The notes: generated by a model not told the origin, from the letters alone. A stretch of 64,000 bases of DNA from Bacteroidota bacterium (GCA_016868475.1 VGGU01000006.1:1-64000), one strand, 5' to 3'. Positions 19,884 to 32,414 are shown, counted from the stretch's first letter. Made by a program: numbers and translations.

Positions 19884-20396
19884 ATGACTAAAGAGCAAAA
19901 AAATGAAGTGATCGAAATACTGAAAGGGAAATTCTCTCAGTATAACAACTTCTATGTAACGGATACAGAATCGCTAACTGTAGAGCAGGTTGGCAAATTG
20001 CGTCGTGCTTGTTTTAACAAACAAGTGGAGATGAAAGTGGCTAAAAATTCGTTGATTAAAAAGGCGCTTCAATCTTTGGACGATGAGAAGTATGCTGGAA
20101 TGTATGAATCACTTCATAACGTAACGGCCCTTCTTTTCTCGGAGAACCCCAAAGAACCTGCTTTGATTATTTCTTCATTCCGTAAGGAAAGTAACGGAGA
20201 TAAACCCGTATTAAAGGCGGCGTTTATTAATGGCGATGTATATAGCGGAGATAATCAATTGGTGGCACTTACTAAGATCAAGACTAAGAACGAATTGATC
20301 GGCGAAGTGATTGGGCTATTGCAGTCCCCAGCAAAGCGTGTGCTGGCTGGATTATTGCAGCACCACGAGAAGCAAGCCGCGGCTACCGCTGAGTAA
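19884..20396 (+). CDS. rplJ: 50S ribosomal protein uL10
   Basis: FYVTDTESLTVEQVGKLRRACFNKQVEMKVAKNSLIKKAL; position between rplA and rplL. Confidence 0.95.
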   Translation: MTKEQKNEVIEILKGKFSQYNNFYVTDTESLTVEQVGKLRRACFNKQVEMKVAKNSLIKKALQSLDDEKYAGMYESLHNVTALLFSENPKEPALIISSFRKESNGDKPVLKAAFINGDVYSGDNQLVALTKIKTKNELIGEVIGLLQSPAKRVLAGLLQHHEKQAAATAE

Positions 20397-20535
20397 TGTA
20401 TTTTGTCGTCATTGGACGAATAAAATAAATACCCAGGCCTGAGGGTGTTTTCAAATGAAACGAACAAAGGCAAAATTTTTTTAAAACCTGCCGTTGGAGC
20501 TACAGAGCAGTGAAAACGGTAAAAATTGAAACAAA

Positions 20536-20913
20536 ATGGCTGATGTAAAAGCACTCGCGGAAAGTCTAGTGGCTTTGACCGTGAAAGAAGTTCAGGAACT
20601 CGCTGATGTCCTGAAAAATGATTATGGTATTGAACCCGCTGCTGCTGCAGTTGTTGTAGCAGGTGGTGGCGATGGTGGTGGCGCTGCTGCTGCTGAAGAA
20701 AAAACTGCATTCAATGTAATTTTGAAAAGCGGAGGCGCTTCTAAATTGAATGTTGTTAAAATCGTGAAAGACCTTACCGGACTTGGCTTGAAAGAAGCAA
20801 AGGATATGGTAGACGGTGCTCCGAAAACAGTGAAAGAAAACGTTTCTAAGGCCGAAGCAGAAGAAATTGCTGCTAAGTTGAAAGAAGCTGGTGCTGATGT
20901 AGAGATTGCTTAA
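20536..20913 (+). CDS. rplL: 50S ribosomal protein bL12 (L7/L12)
   Basis: [67 protein letters not shown]. Confidence 0.98.
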   Translation: MADVKALAESLVALTVKEVQELADVLKNDYGIEPAAAAVVVAGGGDGGGAAAAEEKTAFNVILKSGGASKLNVVKIVKDLTGLGLKEAKDMVDGAPKTVKENVSKAEAEEIAAKLKEAGADVEIA

Positions 20914-20934
20914 GATCTTTACGCAACTAAATAA

Positions 20935-20967
20935 AAAGGCTCTCCCATGCGGAGAGCTTTTTTATTT
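20935..20967. terminator. Bidirectional terminator between rplL and the HhH gene
   Basis: AAAAAGGCTCTCC-catgc-GGAGAGCTTTTTT. Confidence 0.85.
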
Positions 20968-21694
20968 ACTGACTGTTTGTTGAGTCAAAGCTGAGGTAGG
21001 GCAACAATCTGTCTAATTTATTATTTTCAAGACCCCAGATACTGTTTAGCTGCTCGTAGTTATAAAAATTACCGTGTGCTTGGCGATATCGCACAATCAG
21101 TTTTGCTAGTTTCCACCCTATGTAGGGATGCTGTGCAATTGTTTTTTCATCGGCCTTGTTTATGGCTATTTTTTTTAATCCAGGCTGCAATAGTTCAAGC
21201 TGATCGCTAATTTTCTGAAAAGTTGAGTCAGGCAATCCATAAACCTCTTTTAATTGTGTGGTAGAATGGAACCCTCCCAATTTGTCTCTGTATTTAACTA
21301 TTCTGGCGGATAGAACCGGGCCTATGCCTTGGAGCTTCATTAGGGTTAAGGAATCGGCGGCATTTAGTTCTATCTTTTTTTGCTTTTTTGTTGTCAACGG
21401 CCTGCCTGCTACTTTTTTAGATTGGCTGTTTTCAGTGACCGCTTGCTTTTTATTGATGCTGCTAAAAAGTTTCTTTGAGCGCTTATTTATTATTGAATCA
21501 ACCGAATCCAAAGTGCTGATACTTAGCACTTTAAAATTTATTAATAAATTTTCTTTATCTGATTGATCTTTCAAAAACTGAGGGATAAGCCAATAAAATC
21601 CTACCCAGACCAAGACAAGTAAATGGCCCCTTTGGTTTTTTTTAGACAAGCTTATCCGGATGGCTGCTTGCCTTTTATTTGCCGGTTTAATCAT
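20966..21694 (-). CDS. ComEA-like helix-hairpin-helix DNA-binding protein (N-terminal TM, two or more HhH motifs)
   Basis: NAADSLTLMKLQGIGPVLSARIVKYRDKLGGF and NKADEKTIAQHPYIGWKLAKLIVRYRQAHGNF repeats; hydrophobic N-terminal segment. Confidence 0.85.
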   Translation of the reverse strand: MIKPANKRQAAIRISLSKKNQRGHLLVLVWVGFYWLIPQFLKDQSDKENLLINFKVLSISTLDSVDSIINKRSKKLFSSINKKQAVTENSQSKKVAGRPLTTKKQKKIELNAADSLTLMKLQGIGPVLSARIVKYRDKLGGFHSTTQLKEVYGLPDSTFQKISDQLELLQPGLKKIAINKADEKTIAQHPYIGWKLAKLIVRYRQAHGNFYNYEQLNSIWGLENNKLDRLLPYLSFDSTNSQ

Positions 21695-21772
21695 CCATCA
21701 AGTTTTGCTTGCTATTATTTTAAGAAAAAGGGGAAGTTTTTTGATTTTGGCCGGATTTTTGTGGGCACAAAT

Positions 21773-21803
21773 TTTGGTCATCAGTTCTCAATGCTTACCT
21801 TTG
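21773..21803 (+). promoter_or_regulatory. Canonical Bacteroidota promoter upstream of rpoB (TTTG-N19-TACCTTTG)
   Basis: TTTG at 21773-21776 and TACCTTTG at 21796-21803; 140 bp before the rpoB ATG. Confidence 0.7.
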
Positions 21804-21943
21804 CAATCCTTTATTTTGGCCAAACCTATTTTCGACATTGAGGACCATTCGTAAGTGATTCATTCACAGCGATTTTTGTAAAAAAAATACTTTAATCGCC
21901 GGGTGATCTCTATGTCTGAACGCAGAAAAAACCGGTATAGCAT

Positions 21944-24900
21944 ATGTCATTGACAAAAAACAATGCAAGAATTGACTTTGGTAAGATTAGACACCTTGCA
22001 GAAACTCCGGACCTACTTGAAGTCCAGATTCAATCTTTTAAAGAGTTCTTTCAACTTGAAACTACGCCTGATAAGCGTAACATCGAAGGACTATTCCGTG
22101 TGTTCAAAGACAATTTTCCTATCACGGATACAAGAAACATTTTTGTACTAGAGTTTTTGGATTATTTTATCGATCCTCCTCGTTACACTATTGAGGAGTG
22201 TATGGAGCGTGGTTTAACCTATGCCTTGCCCTTAAAGGCAAAGTTGCGTTTAAGCTGTAACGACGAAGAGCACGTAGATTTTCAAACCATTGTTCAGGAT
22301 GTGTTCTTGGGTAACATGCCCTACATGACTCCACGTGGTACATTTGTAATCAATGGAGCAGAGCGAGTAGTGGTTTCACAATTACATCGTTCTCCTGGTG
22401 TATTCTTTGGGCAATCTATTCACCCGAATGGAACAAAAATTTACTCTGCTCGGGTAATTCCTTTCAAAGGGGCATGGATGGAGTTTGCTACGGATATCAA
22501 TAACGTGATGTATGCGTACATCGATCGTAAGAAAAAATTCCCGGTAACAACCCTATTGCGTTCTATCGGTTACGAAACTGATAAAGACATTCTGGAATTA
22601 TTTGGAATGGCAGACGAAGTAAAGGCCGACAAGAAAACACTTGCCAAGCACATTGGTAAGCGTTTAGCTGCACGCGTACTTCGCACATGGGTGGAGGATT
22701 TTGTAGATGAGGATACCGGAGAAGTTGTTTCCATTGAGCGAAATGAGATTGTTATGGAGCGTGACACCTTGTTGGATGAGGCTGCCGTTGAAACAATTAC
22801 TTCTCTCGAAGTAAGCAGCGTGTTCATCCAACGTGAAGATGTAGGAGGAGATTACGCAATTATTTATAACACGTTGAACAAGGATACCACTAATAGTGAG
22901 TTAGAGGCTGTTCAATTTATTTATCGTCAATTGCGCGGAGCAGATGCCCCCGATAATGAAACGGCAAGAGGTATTATTGATAAATTATTCTTTAGCGACA
23001 AGCGATATGATCTGGGTGAAGTAGGACGTTACAAGATCAATCGTAAACTGAATGTAAATCTGCCATTGGGTAAGAAAACACTTACCAAAGACGACATCAT
23101 TCTGATCATTAAATATCTTGTTCGTCTTACCAATGGTAAGGCTGAGGTCGATGACATTGATCACTTGAGCAATCGTCGTGTGCGCACAGTAGGAGAGCAG
23201 TTGTTTGCTCAATTTGGAGTAGGATTGGCCCGTATGGCCCGTACCATACGTGAGCGGATGAACGTGAGAGACAATGAAGTGTTTACTCCTGTTGACTTGA
23301 TCAATGCGCGTACGCTATCTTCTGTTATTAACTCATTTTTTGGTACTTCTCAGCTTTCTCAATTCCTTGATCAAACCAATCCCTTATCCGAGATCACACA
23401 CAAGCGTCGTATCTCTGCATTAGGGCCCGGTGGATTAAGTCGTGAGCGTGCAGGATTTGAAGTGCGTGACGTGCATTACTCTCACTACGGTCGCCTTTGT
23501 ACCATTGAGACTCCTGAAGGACCAAACATTGGTTTGATTTCAACGCTTTGCGTTCATGCCAAGATCAACGACATGGGCTTTATTGAAACACCTTACAGAA
23601 AGGTGGAAGAAGGTAAAGTAAACATGAAGGAACTGTCTTTCTTGAGCGCAGAGGAAGAAGATGAGGCAAAAATTGCACAGGCAAATACTTCATTGGATGA
23701 TAAGGGAAATGTAACGGATGTAAAGGTTGTAAGCCGTCAAACTGGAGATTTCCCCATTCTGGATAAGAGTGAAGTGGAATTTATGGACGTTGCTCCCAAC
23801 CAAATTGTGGGGCTGAGTGCTTCCTTAATTCCATTCTTGGAACATGATGATGCTAACCGTGCTTTGATGGGATCAAACATGCAACGTCAGGCAGTTCCAT
23901 TGCTTCGTCCTGATGTTCCTGTGGTAGGAACAGGGTTCGAAGGAAAGGCTGCTCGTGATGCAAGGATTCAAATACACGCTGATGGAAATGGTGTAGTTGA
24001 ATTTGTAGATGCAAACGAAATACACATTCGGTATGAGCGCGAAGCCAGCGAAAAATTAGTAAGTTTTGAAGATGATCTCCGTGTATACAAGCTGACTAAG
24101 TTCATCAAGACCAATCAGGAGACCTGCATTAACCTGCGTCCGGCTGTGAAGAATGGGCAGAAAATTAAGCAAGGAGATTTCCTTACTGAAGGATATGCAA
24201 CACAAAATGGCGAATTGGCTCTTGGTAAAAATCTTAAAGTGGCATTCATGCCATGGAAAGGTTACAACTTCGAGGATGCCATTGTAATTAGTGAGCGAGT
24301 TGTTAAGGAAGACTTGTTTACTTCAGTCCATATTTCTGAATATGAATTAGAAGTCCGTGATACTAAACTAGGCGAGGAAGAATTAACACCAGACATTCCA
24401 AACGTTTCTGAAGAAGCCACAAAAGATTTGGATGAAAACGGAATCATTCGAATTGGGGCACTAGTTAAAGAAGGGGATATCCTCATTGGTAAGATCACTC
24501 CGAAAGGAGAAAGCGATCCAACGCCCGAAGAAAAATTACTTCGCGCCATCTTCGGAGATAAGGCGGGTGATGCCAAAGATGCTTCTCTCAAAGCTCCAAA
24601 TGGAGTGGAGGGTGTGGTGATTGGAAAGAAACTCTTCCAGCGTGCAAAGAAAGATAAGAATGCTAAAGTGCGTGAAAAGAGTGCTATTGAGCAATTAGAA
24701 AAGTTGCATGAGAAAAATGAAATTGGACTGAAGGAAGTGCTTCTTGAAAAACTGGGGAACTTATTGAAAGACCACTCTTCTGCAGGGGTGAGTAACAACT
24801 TTGGAGAGGTTCAAATAGACAAGGGTTCAAAGTTTTCTGACAAGAACTTACGTACAATTGACTATTCAAATGTAAATCCGCTGGGCTGGACTGGTGATAA

Positions 24901-25747
24901 AAAAACCGATGACCGGGTCAACACCTTATTGCACAACTACAGTATCAAATTCAACGAGGAGCTCGGTAGATACAAACGTGAAAAATTCAATATCAGTATC
25001 GGAGACGAATTACCTGCTGGCGTATTGAAGTTGGCAAAAGTGTATCTGGCTGTAAAGCGGAAGCTAAAAGTTGGAGATAAAATGGCAGGTCGCCATGGAA
25101 ACAAGGGAATTGTTGCAAAAATTGTTCGTCAAGAAGATATGCCTTTCCTTGAAGATGGAACGCCAGTTGATATTGTGCTTAACCCTCTTGGGGTACCAAG
25201 CCGTATGAATCTGGGACAGATCTATGAAACAATCCTAGGATGGACCGGAGAGAAATTAGGTCTCCGATTTGCAACACCAATCTTTGACGGTGCTACTGTA
25301 GATGAGATTGGATCTTATTGTCAGCAAGCGGGTATACCTATGTTTGGCCATACTTATCTCTATGATGGCGAAACTGGTGACCGTTTTGACCAAAAAGCAA
25401 CAGTGGGTATCATCTATATGATCAAACTGCACCACATGGTTGATGATAAGATGCACGCTCGTTCCATCGGACCATACAGTCTTATCACACAACAGCCATT
25501 GGGTGGTAAAGCACAGTTTGGAGGACAGCGTTTTGGTGAGATGGAAGTATGGGCACTTGAAGCTTATGGTGCATCCAACATATTGCAAGAATTGCTCACG
25601 ATAAAGAGTGACGATATCATTGGGAGATCTAAAACATATGAAGCGTTGGTTAAAGGAGATAATGTTCCCCGTGCCGGCGTTCCTGAATCCTTCAATGTCT
25701 TGGTACACGAATTGCGTGGGCTGGGACTAGACCTGCAGTTTGATTGA
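21944..25747 (+). CDS. rpoB: DNA-directed RNA polymerase subunit beta
   Basis: [59 protein letters not shown]; 1267 aa. Confidence 0.99.
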   Translation: MSLTKNNARIDFGKIRHLAETPDLLEVQIQSFKEFFQLETTPDKRNIEGLFRVFKDNFPITDTRNIFVLEFLDYFIDPPRYTIEECMERGLTYALPLKAKLRLSCNDEEHVDFQTIVQDVFLGNMPYMTPRGTFVINGAERVVVSQLHRSPGVFFGQSIHPNGTKIYSARVIPFKGAWMEFATDINNVMYAYIDRKKKFPVTTLLRSIGYETDKDILELFGMADEVKADKKTLAKHIGKRLAARVLRTWVEDFVDEDTGEVVSIERNEIVMERDTLLDEAAVETITSLEVSSVFIQREDVGGDYAIIYNTLNKDTTNSELEAVQFIYRQLRGADAPDNETARGIIDKLFFSDKRYDLGEVGRYKINRKLNVNLPLGKKTLTKDDIILIIKYLVRLTNGKAEVDDIDHLSNRRVRTVGEQLFAQFGVGLARMARTIRERMNVRDNEVFTPVDLINARTLSSVINSFFGTSQLSQFLDQTNPLSEITHKRRISALGPGGLSRERAGFEVRDVHYSHYGRLCTIETPEGPNIGLISTLCVHAKINDMGFIETPYRKVEEGKVNMKELSFLSAEEEDEAKIAQANTSLDDKGNVTDVKVVSRQTGDFPILDKSEVEFMDVAPNQIVGLSASLIPFLEHDDANRALMGSNMQRQAVPLLRPDVPVVGTGFEGKAARDARIQIHADGNGVVEFVDANEIHIRYEREASEKLVSFEDDLRVYKLTKFIKTNQETCINLRPAVKNGQKIKQGDFLTEGYATQNGELALGKNLKVAFMPWKGYNFEDAIVISERVVKEDLFTSVHISEYELEVRDTKLGEEELTPDIPNVSEEATKDLDENGIIRIGALVKEGDILIGKITPKGESDPTPEEKLLRAIFGDKAGDAKDASLKAPNGVEGVVIGKKLFQRAKKDKNAKVREKSAIEQLEKLHEKNEIGLKEVLLEKLGNLLKDHSSAGVSNNFGEVQIDKGSKFSDKNLRTIDYSNVNPLGWTGDKKTDDRVNTLLHNYSIKFNEELGRYKREKFNISIGDELPAGVLKLAKVYLAVKRKLKVGDKMAGRHGNKGIVAKIVRQEDMPFLEDGTPVDIVLNPLGVPSRMNLGQIYETILGWTGEKLGLRFATPIFDGATVDEIGSYCQQAGIPMFGHTYLYDGETGDRFDQKATVGIIYMIKLHHMVDDKMHARSIGPYSLITQQPLGGKAQFGGQRFGEMEVWALEAYGASNILQELLTIKSDDIIGRSKTYEALVKGDNVPRAGVPESFNVLVHELRGLGLDLQFD

Positions 25748-25794
25748 TCCTTCCTTAACCAACATTTGATAACTAATTAACCGATCTATTGATC

Positions 25795-28700
25795 ATGGCT
25801 ATAAAAAAAGAAAACCGTCCGAAACCCGCATTCTCCAAGATCACCATTGGTCTTGCTTCTCCGGATAATATTTTGGAAAGAAGCTTTGGAGAAATTTTAA
25901 AGCCGGAAACTATTAACTACCGCACGTACAAACCAGAACGTGATGGTCTTTTCTGTGAGCGCATATTTGGTCCCGTAAAGGACTATGAATGTGCCTGTGG
26001 AAAATACAAGCGAATCCGTTACAAAGGAATCGTATGTGATCGTTGTGGTGTTGAGGTAACTGAGAAAAAAGTACGACGTGAAAGAATGGGGCATATTAAG
26101 TTGGTTGTTCCAGTAGTTCATATTTGGTATTTCAAATCGCTTCCCAATAAAATCGGATATCTATTGGGAATTAGCTCTAAGAAATTAGAGACTATTGTTT
26201 ACTACGAGCGTTATGTAGTCATTCAACCAGGAATTCGCGAAGAAAAAGGACAGCGTTTAGCTGACTTGCTAACCGAGGAGGAGTACTTGGATATTTTGGA
26301 AACTCTTCCAAAAGAAAATCAATATCTCCCAGATGATGATCCGCAAAAGTTCATTGCCAAAATGGGAGCAGAAGCGGTAAGTGATCTTTTAGCAAGAATC
26401 GATCTTGATCAACTTTCTTTTGATCTACGTAATGCAGCTGCCAACGAAACTTCGCAGCAACGTAAAGCTGATGCGCTTAAGCGTCTCAGTGTAGTAGAGG
26501 CATTCCGTGATGCTAATCTGCGTATTACTAATCGTCCTGAGTGGATGGTTATGCAATACATACCTGTTATCCCACCTGAACTTCGTCCACTCGTTCCTTT
26601 GGATGGTGGCCGATTTGCTTCTTCAGACTTAAACGATCTATACCGTCGCGTGATCATTCGTAACAATCGTTTGAAGCGATTGTTAGAGATTAAAGCCCCT
26701 GAGGTGATTCTGCGCAATGAGAAACGTATGTTACAGGAGGCTATTGACTCTTTGTTCGATAACAGCCGTAAATCAAATGCGGTGAAAGCAGAGGGCGGGC
26801 GCGCATTGAAATCCTTGAGTGATGTATTGAAAGGAAAACAAGGTCGTTTCCGTCAGAATCTTTTGGGTAAACGTGTAGACTATTCTGGTCGTTCCGTTAT
26901 TGTGGTTGGGCCAGAGTTAAAATTGCATGAGTGTGGTCTTCCAAAGGATATGGCTGCTGAATTATTCAAGCCATTTATCATTCGTAAATTAATTGAAAGA
27001 GGAATAGTAAAAACAGTTAAGTCTGCTCGTAAACTGGTAGATAAGAAAGAGGCTGTTATTTGGGACATCCTTGAAAATATTTTGAAAGGGCACCCTGTTA
27101 TGTTAAATCGTGCCCCCACACTTCACCGTCTTTCTATTCAAGCTTTCCAACCAAAATTAATCGAAGGAAAGGCTATTCAATTACACCCGCTGGTTACCTC
27201 TGCCTTTAACGCGGACTTTGATGGTGACCAAATGGCGGTTCACGTTCCATTGAGCAATGCAGCTATTTTGGAAGCACAGTTATTAATGCTGGCTTCACAT
27301 AATATCTTAAATCCGCAAAATGGAACTCCAATCACTCTTCCTTCTCAGGACATGGTGTTGGGATTATACTATATCACTAAAGGAAAGCGAACCAAGGATA
27401 AGGAGAAAATGAAAGGGGAGGGTATGTCTTTCTACTCAAGTGAAGAAGTGATCATTGCACACAACGAAAAGAAGGTTGACCTGCATACCTGGATCAAGGT
27501 AAAGGTCAATGTTCGCAATGAGAACAATCAGTTGGAGAAAAAATTAATTGAAACAACAGTAGGCCGTGTGTTATTTAATCAACATGTTCCTGCTGAGGTT
27601 GGGTTTGTAAATGCATTGCTGACCAAGAAAAACCTCCGTGAAATTATTGGTGACATTATTACTATTACCAATGTTCCCAAGACGGCCAAATTCCTGGATG
27701 ATATCAAACAACTGGGCTTCCGTACTGCCTTTAAAGGCGGACTTTCCTTCAATATCAACGATTTGATTATCCCTGACACCAAGCAGGAGTTGTTGGAGAA
27801 TGCCAAAATTGAAGTAGAGGAAGTTTGGGAGAGCTATAACATGGGTCTAATTACCAATAACGAGCGATATAATCAGATCGTAGATATTTGGAGCCGTGTA
27901 GACACTCGCATCACAGAAGCCTTGATCAGAGAATTGAGCAATGACAAACAAGGCTTCAATTCAGTTTATATGATGTTGGATTCCGGAGCCCGTGGTTCTA
28001 AGCAGCAGATCAAACAGCTGGCTGGTATCCGCGGATTGATGGCTAAGCCCCGTAAATCCGGATCTACTGGCAGTGAGATCATCGAGAATCCTATTCTTTC
28101 CAACTTCAAAGGCGGATTGAATGTATTGGATTATTTTATATCCACCCACGGTGCTCGTAAAGGTCTTGCCGATACAGCCCTTAAAACAGCTGATGCCGGA
28201 TACCTGACTCGTCGTCTGGTGGATGTTGCGCAGGATGTAGTAGTCATGGAAGAGGATTGCGGTACACTTCGCGGCATAGCTACATCGGCATTGAAGGATA
28301 ATGAAGATGTTATTGAGCCATTGAGTGATCGTATCGAAGGACGTACTTCATTGCACGATGTATATGATCCCGTTACTGAAAAATTAATCGTTGCAGCGGG
28401 TGAACAGATCACTGAACTGTTAGCAAAGAAAATTGAAGAAGCCGGTGTGGAAACCGTTGAAATTCGGTCAGTATTGACTTGTGAGAGTAAGCGTGGTGTA
28501 TGTGTGAAATGTTATGGAAGAAACCTGGCTTCTGGAGTCACTGCTCAGAAGGGTGATGCAGTAGGTATTATTGCTGCTCAATCAATTGGTGAACCTGGTA
28601 CTCAGTTGACGCTTCGTACTTTCCACGTTGGTGGGGTGGCGGGCTCTACTTCTGTAGAATCTACTTTGGCCGCTAAATTCGATGGAACCATTCAGTTTGA

Positions 28701-30087
28701 CGGGCTTCGGACAGTGGCTATCGCAAATAACGCAGGAGCTAAATCTCAGGTTGTTATTGGCCGTACAGGTGAAGTTAGAATTGTAGATACTCAAGCGGAT
28801 CGTTTGTTGATCACCAACAATATTCCTTATGGCGCCACATTGAATGTTAAGGATGGACAAAAAGTGACTAAGGGCGACGTGATTTGTACTTGGGATCCAT
28901 TCAATAATGTGATACTATCTGAAATTGATGGTAAGATTAAACTTGAAAGTGTGATTGATGGGGTAACATACCGTGAGGAATCTGATGAACAAACTGGTCA
29001 CCGCGAAAAAGTAGTTATTGAAACTCGTGATAAGACTAAGATCCCATCGATTCTGGTAGAAGGAAAGGATAAAAAATCGTATAGCCTTCCCACCGGAAGT
29101 CATATTATCATTGAAGAGGGCGACGATGTAAAAGCCGGTCAAGTAATAGTAAAGATCCCTCGTATCCTTGGAAAACTTCGTGATATTACCGGAGGTCTTC
29201 CACGTGTTACCGAGTTGTTCGAAGCACGTAACCCAGGCAACCCGGCTGTGGTTACTGAAATTGATGGTGTTGTAATCATGGGTGCAGTTAAGCGTGGAAA
29301 TCGTGAGATCACCATTGAAGCAAAGGATGGCGTTCAAAAGAAGTACTTGGTACCGCTTACTCGTCAGATCCTGGCTCAGGATGGAGACTTTGTAAAAGCG
29401 GGTACAGCTCTTTCTGACGGTCAAATTGCGCCTTTCGACATTCTTTCAATCAAAGGACCTTTTGCTGTTCAGGAGTATGTGGTCAATGAAATTCAGGAAG
29501 TTTATCGATTACAGGGTGTTAAGATCAATGATAAGCACATCGAAGTGATTGTTCGTCAGATGATGCGTAAAGTGAATATTGTAGATCCGGGAGATACTCG
29601 ATTCCTCGAAGACGACTTGGTTGATAAGTTTGAATTCGTAGAGGAAAATGATCTCATCTTTGATAAAAAGGTGGTTACAGAACCAGGAGATAGCACTAAT
29701 CTTCGTGCCGGACAGATCGTAAATCTGAGAGAGCTGCGTGAAGAGAATTCTATTCTTCGTCGTTCCGACAAGAAAATAGTGGAGTATCGCGATACCAAGC
29801 CTGCTACTTCTTCGCCCACGCTTTTGGGAATTACAAAGGCTTCACTTGGCGTACAAAGCTGGATTTCAGCCGCTTCTTTCCAGGAAACCACCAAAGTACT
29901 TTCATCTGCTGCCATTAATGGTAAAGCAGACGAAATGCTGGGTCTCAAGGAAAATGTTATCACCGGTCATCCAATACCAGCTGGTACGGGCTTGCGTGAA
30001 TTTGAACACATGATTGTTGGAAGCAAGGAGGAATACGAATTGCTCCAGACTACCCAGGAGGCTATGGCCTTTGATGAGGAGGAATAA
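25795..30087 (+). CDS. rpoC: DNA-directed RNA polymerase subunit beta'
   Basis: [16 protein letters not shown], zinc motif [25 protein letters not shown] 25795 preferred. Confidence 0.99.
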   Translation: MAIKKENRPKPAFSKITIGLASPDNILERSFGEILKPETINYRTYKPERDGLFCERIFGPVKDYECACGKYKRIRYKGIVCDRCGVEVTEKKVRRERMGHIKLVVPVVHIWYFKSLPNKIGYLLGISSKKLETIVYYERYVVIQPGIREEKGQRLADLLTEEEYLDILETLPKENQYLPDDDPQKFIAKMGAEAVSDLLARIDLDQLSFDLRNAAANETSQQRKADALKRLSVVEAFRDANLRITNRPEWMVMQYIPVIPPELRPLVPLDGGRFASSDLNDLYRRVIIRNNRLKRLLEIKAPEVILRNEKRMLQEAIDSLFDNSRKSNAVKAEGGRALKSLSDVLKGKQGRFRQNLLGKRVDYSGRSVIVVGPELKLHECGLPKDMAAELFKPFIIRKLIERGIVKTVKSARKLVDKKEAVIWDILENILKGHPVMLNRAPTLHRLSIQAFQPKLIEGKAIQLHPLVTSAFNADFDGDQMAVHVPLSNAAILEAQLLMLASHNILNPQNGTPITLPSQDMVLGLYYITKGKRTKDKEKMKGEGMSFYSSEEVIIAHNEKKVDLHTWIKVKVNVRNENNQLEKKLIETTVGRVLFNQHVPAEVGFVNALLTKKNLREIIGDIITITNVPKTAKFLDDIKQLGFRTAFKGGLSFNINDLIIPDTKQELLENAKIEVEEVWESYNMGLITNNERYNQIVDIWSRVDTRITEALIRELSNDKQGFNSVYMMLDSGARGSKQQIKQLAGIRGLMAKPRKSGSTGSEIIENPILSNFKGGLNVLDYFISTHGARKGLADTALKTADAGYLTRRLVDVAQDVVVMEEDCGTLRGIATSALKDNEDVIEPLSDRIEGRTSLHDVYDPVTEKLIVAAGEQITELLAKKIEEAGVETVEIRSVLTCESKRGVCVKCYGRNLASGVTAQKGDAVGIIAAQSIGEPGTQLTLRTFHVGGVAGSTSVESTLAAKFDGTIQFDGLRTVAIANNAGAKSQVVIGRTGEVRIVDTQADRLLITNNIPYGATLNVKDGQKVTKGDVICTWDPFNNVILSEIDGKIKLESVIDGVTYREESDEQTGHREKVVIETRDKTKIPSILVEGKDKKSYSLPTGSHIIIEEGDDVKAGQVIVKIPRILGKLRDITGGLPRVTELFEARNPGNPAVVTEIDGVVIMGAVKRGNREITIEAKDGVQKKYLVPLTRQILAQDGDFVKAGTALSDGQIAPFDILSIKGPFAVQEYVVNEIQEVYRLQGVKINDKHIEVIVRQMMRKVNIVDPGDTRFLEDDLVDKFEFVEENDLIFDKKVVTEPGDSTNLRAGQIVNLRELREENSILRRSDKKIVEYRDTKPATSSPTLLGITKASLGVQSWISAASFQETTKVLSSAAINGKADEMLGLKENVITGHPIPAGTGLREFEHMIVGSKEEYELLQTTQEAMAFDEEE

Positions 30088-30100
30088 GATGCAAAACACT

Positions 30101-30133
30101 AAGGCCGTTTCTTCAGAAGCGGCCTTTTTTTTA
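30101..30133 (+). terminator. Terminator after rpoC
   Basis: AAGGCCGtttcttcagaaGCGGCCTTTTTTTT. Confidence 0.85.
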
Positions 30134-30203
30134 ATCATAGCTATTAACCAATAACTAACTCAAAAAAAATCACTAAGAGATGCTTACCTTCAAAAAAAAT
30201 ATT

Positions 30204-30788
30204 ATGAACAAAGGTTTTATAATTTGGAATGTAATATTAACGGCTGCTTTGCTTTTTTTAGGATTTCGTTATTACAATGGAACAGGCCTGCTTCGGTCCA
30301 CACCGCAAAATGTATCCGGTACTTTTAGAATGGCCTATTTCGAAATGGATTCAATAGAAGCCAATTTTGAACTTGTGAAAGAGTTGAAAGAAGAATTGGC
30401 AAAGAAAGAACAAACGATTGAACAGGAAATGCAAAAAATGGCGAGTAACGCGCAACAACGGTACAATTATTTTCAACAACAAGCCAGTACTGGATTGATG
30501 AATGAGAGTCAAAGTGAAGCGGCGGGGAGAGAGCTAAGAAATTTGGAGGAACAAATGAAAAACAGGAAGCAAGCTTTAGATGCAGAATATGGCGATTTTG
30601 TAATGCGTCGTCAAAATGAAATTAAGTCCAAAATTGAAGCGTATTTACAAGAGTATAACAAAAGTCACAGCTACGCTTATATTGTTTCTTATGAACAAGG
30701 GCTTTTTTATTATAAAGATTCCGTCAATAACATCACGCCTGACCTGATTAAAGGACTCAACGAAAAATTCAAACCTTCTTCTAAGTAA
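30204..30788 (+). CDS. OmpH/Skp-family periplasmic chaperone-like protein
   Basis: N-terminal TM then FRMAYFEMDSIEANFELVKELKEELAKKEQTIEQEMQKM coiled coil ending in YIVSYEQGLFYYKDSVNNITPDLIKGLNEKF. Confidence 0.75.
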   Translation: MNKGFIIWNVILTAALLFLGFRYYNGTGLLRSTPQNVSGTFRMAYFEMDSIEANFELVKELKEELAKKEQTIEQEMQKMASNAQQRYNYFQQQASTGLMNESQSEAAGRELRNLEEQMKNRKQALDAEYGDFVMRRQNEIKSKIEAYLQEYNKSHSYAYIVSYEQGLFYYKDSVNNITPDLIKGLNEKFKPSSK

Positions 30789-30795
30789 TACAGAG

Positions 30796-31401
30796 ATGAA
30801 CGCGGCAGCTTGCAATACAATCTTTAGTAAAACAATTGATGATTATCATTTGATAGATCAGGTAGAGGCGCCAATGAACAATCCCTTTTCCTCTGATTCC
30901 ATTGAATTTCTTCTCTATCAAAAATGTTGGGTGGATACTGTGCAGTGGCATTTAGAGGATCTGGTAAGAGACCCAGCTATAGACCCAGATTTGGGACTGG
31001 CTTTAAAGCGAAAGATTGATGCTTCCAACCAGGTTAGGACAGATTTGGTTGAACAAATCGATGATTATCTTTTGCAGGAAAGCAGTACAGTTCCGGTTTT
31101 ACCAACAGCACGCATTAACACGGAAAGTCCTGCCTGGGCAGTGGATAGGTTATCCATTTTAGCACTCAAAATCTATCATATGGACCTTGAAGTCAAAAGA
31201 AAAGAGGCCAGTTCAGCACACCAACAACGATGTGCTGCAAAGTTGTCTGTATTGATTGAGCAGCGGACGGACCTTTCTCTCTCCATAGATCAACTATTAG
31301 CAGCTATCCGGTCTGGTAGTGTTCAGATGAAAGTGTATAGGCAAATGAAGATGTACAACGACGTTACATTAAACCCGGTATTGTATCAGCAAAAGTCATG
31401 A
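30796..31401 (+). CDS. DUF4254-like protein
   Basis: FLLYQKCWVDTVQWHLEDLVRDP...QRTDLSLSIDQLL; translationally coupled to a GT9 gene (ATGA overlap). Confidence 0.65.
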   Translation: MNAAACNTIFSKTIDDYHLIDQVEAPMNNPFSSDSIEFLLYQKCWVDTVQWHLEDLVRDPAIDPDLGLALKRKIDASNQVRTDLVEQIDDYLLQESSTVPVLPTARINTESPAWAVDRLSILALKIYHMDLEVKRKEASSAHQQRCAAKLSVLIEQRTDLSLSIDQLLAAIRSGSVQMKVYRQMKMYNDVTLNPVLYQQKS

Positions 31402-32414
31402 GCCGCTCAGCTACAAAATCCATGTTGGTGATTCGTTTTTCATCTATGGGAGATGTGGCCATGACAGTTCCTGTTTTGAAGAATTTATTGCTGCAACATC
31501 CTTCCTTAAGCGTGATCATGGTTTCGCAGCAAGACTTTGCTCCCTTATTTAACAACATCGATGGCCTGGAGTTTTTTGGGGTTGATTTAAAAGGGCGTCA
31601 CCGAGGATGGATAGGAGTTTGGAAATTATTCAAAGAGTTATCCGCAAAAACCAGCGCTACTCTTGTTGCAGACCTTCATAATGTTTTACGCACAAAATTT
31701 TTAGTATTTCTCTTTAAAATAAAAGGTGCCGCTGTGGCTATTGTAGATAAGGGGAGAAAAGAAAAGCGGGCACTAACCAGGAAAAATCATAAGGTAATTA
31801 AGCCGTTAACGACAACGTTTGATCGCTATGCGAACGTATTTACTGCACTGGGCTATACACTTAGATTAGAACCTGTTGTTTTTTCAAAAAAATCAATCAA
31901 CAAGGATCGGTTACAAATTGGATTTGCCCCATTTGCCAAACACACTGGAAAATCACTACCCACTTCATTGGCAAAGCAATTTATTAAGGGCTTGGTTGAG
32001 ACAATACCCTGCCAACTTTTTTTCTTTGGCGCACCAGGAGAAGAGGCGGCCGTATTGTCAAATTGGGAGAATGAATTCCCTAACACAAGTAACAGAGCAG
32101 GTCAGTTAACGTTGAGTCAAGAGCTTGAATTGATGGCTAACATGGACCTGATGATTACCATGGATTCTGCCAATATGCATCTGTCTTCTCTGGTTGGAAC
32201 TCCAGTGATTTCAATATGGGGTGCCACACATCCTTTTGCCGGATTTTTGGGGTGGGGGCAGTCTATTGAGCAGGTGATTCAAACTGAATTAACTTGCCGT
32301 CCTTGCTCGGTATTTGGCAACAAACCCTGCTTTAGAGGTGATTATGCTTGTTTACATCAGCTAGTACCACTACAAATGGTCCAGCAGGTTGGCGCTTATC
32401 TTTGTAGTAAATGA
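31398..32414 (+). CDS. Glycosyltransferase family 9 (heptosyltransferase-like)
   Basis: VIRFSSMGDVAMTVPVLKNLL...MITMDSANMHLSSLVGTPVISIWGATHPFAGF. Confidence 0.85.
   Translation: MSRSATKSMLVIRFSSMGDVAMTVPVLKNLLLQHPSLSVIMVSQQDFAPLFNNIDGLEFFGVDLKGRHRGWIGVWKLFKELSAKTSATLVADLHNVLRTKFLVFLFKIKGAAVAIVDKGRKEKRALTRKNHKVIKPLTTTFDRYANVFTALGYTLRLEPVVFSKKSINKDRLQIGFAPFAKHTGKSLPTSLAKQFIKGLVETIPCQLFFFGAPGEEAAVLSNWENEFPNTSNRAGQLTLSQELELMANMDLMITMDSANMHLSSLVGTPVISIWGATHPFAGFLGWGQSIEQVIQTELTCRPCSVFGNKPCFRGDYACLHQLVPLQMVQQVGAYLCSK

Noticed and set aside
20255-20710. 151-aa ORF antisense across rplJ-rplL
   Set aside because: Poly-Gln/His from the GCT/GGT-rich L7/L12 hinge; not plausible coding.
21660-21854. 64-aa hydrophobic ORF upstream of rpoB
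   Set aside because: Antisense to the start of the HhH gene and contains the rpoB promoter; likely the mirror of a TM-coding segment.
23339-23470. Possible rifampicin-resistance change in the rpoB RRDR
   Set aside because: Key positions read as wild type ([21 protein letters not shown]).
24262-24798. 178-aa ORF antisense to rpoB
   Set aside because: Mirror of the rpoB reading frame, Ser/Phe-rich low-complexity product, no start context or promoter; spurious.
28915-29424. 169-aa ORF antisense to rpoC
   Set aside because: Lies wholly within conserved rpoC coding sequence and has no recognisable domain.
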